7,399 nt of DNA from Candidatus Omnitrophota bacterium (lineage in GTDB: Bacteria; Omnitrophota; Gorgyraeia; Duberdicusellales; 4484-171): positions 1-7,399 of the forward strand of contig WJKZ01000106.1 in the NCBI GenBank assembly GCA_014728785.1. Direction: 5' to 3'. The position numbers and the translations under genes were made by a program. The first letter of the stretch is position 1. Each line of letters starts with the position of its first letter. This document shows, one piece after another, positions 6,223 through 7,399 of this stretch. The notes beneath the pieces are model-generated. The model was not told the DNA's origin and searched no databases. It saw nothing but the letters and a program-made list of their open reading frames with translations.

Positions 6223-6631
6223 CTTCCTGAGGATTTTTCAGTTTTTTCAAATACTCATCAAATGCGTCCTCAAGAGCTGTTCCTATATCTTTGTATTTTT
6301 GCTCAACCCCTTTCTTTATTTCGGTTACGGTTTTTTCTTCGGTAACTATCACTCCTGGCTGTTGAGGATACTGTCTGTTCTGGTGGTACTCCTCCTGAGA
6401 AGGTAGGTTTTTCTCAATCTCGTCGGCGTTTTCTTTTTCTATTATATCCCGGTCATACTTAGTAATATAGCCTCTGGCGTCAATCACCCGGATATATTCG
6501 TTTGTCCTCTCTACAATCTTGCCTTCCACTATCTCTCCGCTTTTCAATAGAATCTTTGCCCCGTAGGCAGAAAAACTTAACCCTGCTGTCAGGATTAAGA
6601 TAGTTACAACTGAAACCAATCTCTTACTCAC
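6206..6631 (-). CDS. Secreted protein with a small beta module and coiled-coil tail
   Basis: This 141-residue protein starts with a standard signal peptide (about residues 1-24; hydrophobic core VSVVTILILTAGLSF, likely cleavage near AYG/A). The mature part opens with KILLKSGEIVEGKIVERTNE and continues with IRVIDARGYITKYDRDII, a short beta-rich LSm/SH3-like module seen at the N terminus of many small exported proteins of unknown function. A Gln/Pro-rich linker (77-95) leads to a charged helix (97-132) of coiled-coil character and an acidic end. No lipobox cysteine is present, so it is periplasmic or exported. The start is GTG, chosen because it follows a strong GGGGAGG and opens directly into the signal peptide. 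It precedes the three-helix protein with a 17-nt overlap. Function unknown. Confidence 0.75.
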   Translation of the reverse strand: MSKRLVSVVTILILTAGLSFSAYGAKILLKSGEIVEGKIVERTNEYIRVIDARGYITKYDRDIIEKENADEIEKNLPSQEEYHQNRQYPQQPGVIVTEEKTVTEIKKGVEQKYKDIGTALEDAFDEYLKKLKNPQEDGEGE

Positions 6632-6663
6632 AACATCCTCCCCTGTTCAACCTATTCCTGCAT

Positions 6664-7092
6664 TTAACCTGCTTTTAAAAGCCACACCCCTGTAACTACC
6701 AATACAACTCCAAATAATTTTATCAGAGTAACTGATTCTCCTAAAATCATAATTCCCAGAATAAAAGAAACTAAAGGATACATGCCCGCTACAGGCACAA
6801 CTCTGGAAACCTCCCCTGTCTTTAGGCTATTATAAAAACAGAATTGGGCTACAAAGCTGGCCAGAAATCCTCCTGAAATCAGCAATAAAGCCGAACGGAC
6901 ATCAAGGCTTCTCAGCTGCGAAGGCCTGATAAGAAAAATCAACATCAGTGGAATAGCCAAAAACACCCCTAAAGATCTGTAAAACAAACCTGCCAAGGGC
7001 TTAGCCTTTATCAATCCTATTTTTTCTATTAAAGGTACTACTCCCCAGATTAATGCTGTCAAAAAAGCCCAAAAAAATGCGTTAATCTTCAT
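6664..7092 (-). CDS. Half-size EamA family transporter (single domain, five helices)
   Basis: This 142-residue membrane protein is one EamA domain of the drug/metabolite transporter superfamily; most family members carry two. Five helices fit about 5-21, 33-55, 67-88, 98-118 and 124-139. The family pattern is clear: FFWAFLTALIWGVVP at the start, SGGFLASFVAQFCFYNSLKTGEVSRVVPV in the middle and LGESVTLIKLFGVVLVVTG at the end. Substrate cannot be told. With five helices, a working transporter of the usual inverted-repeat shape would need two oppositely inserted copies. It heads the close-packed run down to 3417. The ATG has only a weak purine tract upstream, and its leader contains a promoter, a possible small ORF and a strong RNA hairpin, hinting at regulated expression. 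Confidence 0.88.
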   Translation of the reverse strand: MKINAFFWAFLTALIWGVVPLIEKIGLIKAKPLAGLFYRSLGVFLAIPLMLIFLIRPSQLRSLDVRSALLLISGGFLASFVAQFCFYNSLKTGEVSRVVPVAGMYPLVSFILGIMILGESVTLIKLFGVVLVVTGVWLLKAG

Positions 7093-7119
7093 TATTTACT
7101 TAACCGCTCAATCCTCGTT

Positions 7120-7254
7120 TTAGCTTCTCATACCTCTATGCCCAAATTTCCCGTAATTGCAAACCTTAAGCAATAAGCCAAAAAGAGGGCACAAAGGTAT
7201 CTCAAGATTACTTTGATGGATATTATAATTATATTCGGCAGGTATATTTTTCAT
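7120..7254 (-). CDS. Possible 44-residue small protein or leader peptide before the EamA gene
   Basis: An ATG at 7254 opens a 44-codon frame (start MKNIPAEYNYNIHQ, end KFGHRGMRS, stop TAA at 7120-7122). It has an AAAGG about 10 nt upstream and a TTGATA/TATATT promoter just before that, and it ends 27 nt before the EamA start, the geometry of a leader gene. Against it: no recognisable family, two internal cysteines and mixed composition without a clear helix or signal, and the second half coincides with a long RNA hairpin that could itself be the functional element. Treat as a hypothesis. Confidence 0.3.
   Translation of the reverse strand: MKNIPAEYNYNIHQSNLEIPLCPLFGLLLKVCNYGKFGHRGMRS
7124..7206 (-). 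promoter_or_regulatory. Long RNA hairpin in the leader of the EamA gene
   Basis: In minus-strand RNA, AUACCUUUGUGCCC (7187-7200) pairs with GGGCAUAGAGGUAU (7130-7143) over 14 consecutive pairs, two of them G-U. On the plus strand those two become C-A mismatches, so the fold favours the strand that carries the genes. Outside it a GAG/GAG internal loop and three further pairs (CUU/AAG) extend the stem; inside, a short UUUU/GAAA segment is possible, then a five-pair apical stem AUUGC/GCAAU (7156-7160, 7170-7174) with a 9-nt loop. No U-run follows, so it is not an intrinsic terminator. It matches no riboswitch class I know; a palindromic repeat element is the main alternative. Confidence 0.5.
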
Positions 7255-7277
7255 AAAACGTCAGCCTTTATATTTTA

Positions 7278-7306
7278 AATATATCTTTCTTTAAAGATTT
7301 TATCAA
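7278..7306 (-). promoter_or_regulatory. Sigma70-like promoter for the small ORF and EamA-led run
   Basis: TTGATA (7301-7306) and TATATT (7278-7283) on the minus strand are separated by 17 bp; each box matches consensus at 5 of 6 positions. The predicted transcription start near 7271 lies about 17 nt before the ATG at 7254 and about 180 nt before the EamA start. The stop codon of the upstream partial gene is only about 10 nt before the -35 box, so this gap is where a new transcription unit would begin. Confidence 0.5.
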
Positions 7307-7315
7307 GGATTATTA

Positions 7316-7399
7316 TTAAAAATCCTTAACTTTTATGTCCGGCGGGTTGAAATCGTCTATTTTCGGCTCAAAATTCCTGTTCGTGCCCAGGTCTTCGTC
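7316..7399 (-). CDS. C-terminal end of an unrecognised gene (cut by window edge)
   Basis: An open minus-strand frame enters from the window edge, gives 27 residues (start DEDLGTNRNFEPK, end DIKVKDF) and stops at a TAA (7316-7318). The acidic, Pro-containing, hydrophilic tail looks like a genuine protein terminus and fits the uniform gene direction. The complementary plus frame is also open over this short span, so coding direction rests on context. Too little is present to name the product. Confidence 0.5.
   Translation of the reverse strand, partial: DEDLGTNRNFEPKIDDFNPPDIKVKDF

Noticed and set aside
7133..7210. An alternative minus-strand frame through the leader reading LCALFLAYCLRFAITGNL
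   Set aside because: It has no good start codon or ribosome binding site and ends in TGA within the hairpin; the hydrophobic look comes from T-rich codons.
7305..7327. Seven-pair hairpin AAGGATT/AATCCTT spanning the stop of the partial gene at the right edge
   Set aside because: Considered as its terminator, but on the minus strand it is followed by GATAAAATC and not a T run, the stem is AT-rich, and it overlaps the -35 box of the next promoter.
1..7399. CRISPR arrays, tRNA or rRNA genes, insertion sequences and attachment sites
   Set aside because: I looked for regularly spaced repeats, cloverleaf-like segments, transposase motifs and flanking direct repeats by eye and saw none. The uniform gene direction and tight spacing leave little room for them.

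Overview
The window is a densely packed bacterial segment in which every supported gene lies on the minus strand, so the biological order runs from high to low coordinates. Base composition looks moderately AT-rich. The gene set (EFR1-type flavodoxin/ferredoxin fusion, PilZ protein, LysM/L,D-transpeptidase, a secreted protein with an LKSGEIVEGKI-type module, HAMP fragment) suggests an uncultured, probably anaerobic bacterium with peptidoglycan. The style resembles Omnitrophota or related candidate phyla, but this is an impression from protein architecture and not a placement.

Layout in transcription order: (1) 7316-7399, the last 27 codons of an unrecognised gene. (2) 7093-7315, a leader with a good sigma70-like promoter, a possible 44-residue ORF (7120-7254) and, inside it, a long imperfect hairpin (7124-7206) that pairs fully only as minus-strand RNA. 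(3) 3417-7092, a run of eight close or overlapping genes: half-size EamA transporter, secreted coiled-coil protein, three-helix membrane protein, two-helix HAMP-like protein, EFR1-type flavodoxin/ferredoxin, cupin, PilZ protein and HPP protein. (4) 3210-3416, an intergenic region with a candidate terminator for the run and a clear promoter for the next gene. (5) 1680-3209, a full-length ComM/YifB AAA ATPase. (6) 1-1627, a divergent-PAP2 membrane protein, a LysM/YkuD L,D-transpeptidase and the first 118 codons of accA, apparently co-transcribed from a promoter placed so close to the start codon that the mRNA would be leaderless.

Functional reading: the downstream block joins envelope work (lipid-phosphatase-like protein, peptidoglycan cross-linker) to the first committed step of fatty-acid synthesis (AccA). 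The eight-gene run mixes membrane proteins of unknown role with a redox protein and a c-di-GMP-receptor-like protein; its shared purpose is not evident. The items most worth a second look are the structured leader before the EamA gene, the apparently leaderless promoter at 1634-1662, the secreted/three-helix/HAMP trio at 5380-6631, and the PilZ protein whose conserved motif serine is cysteine.
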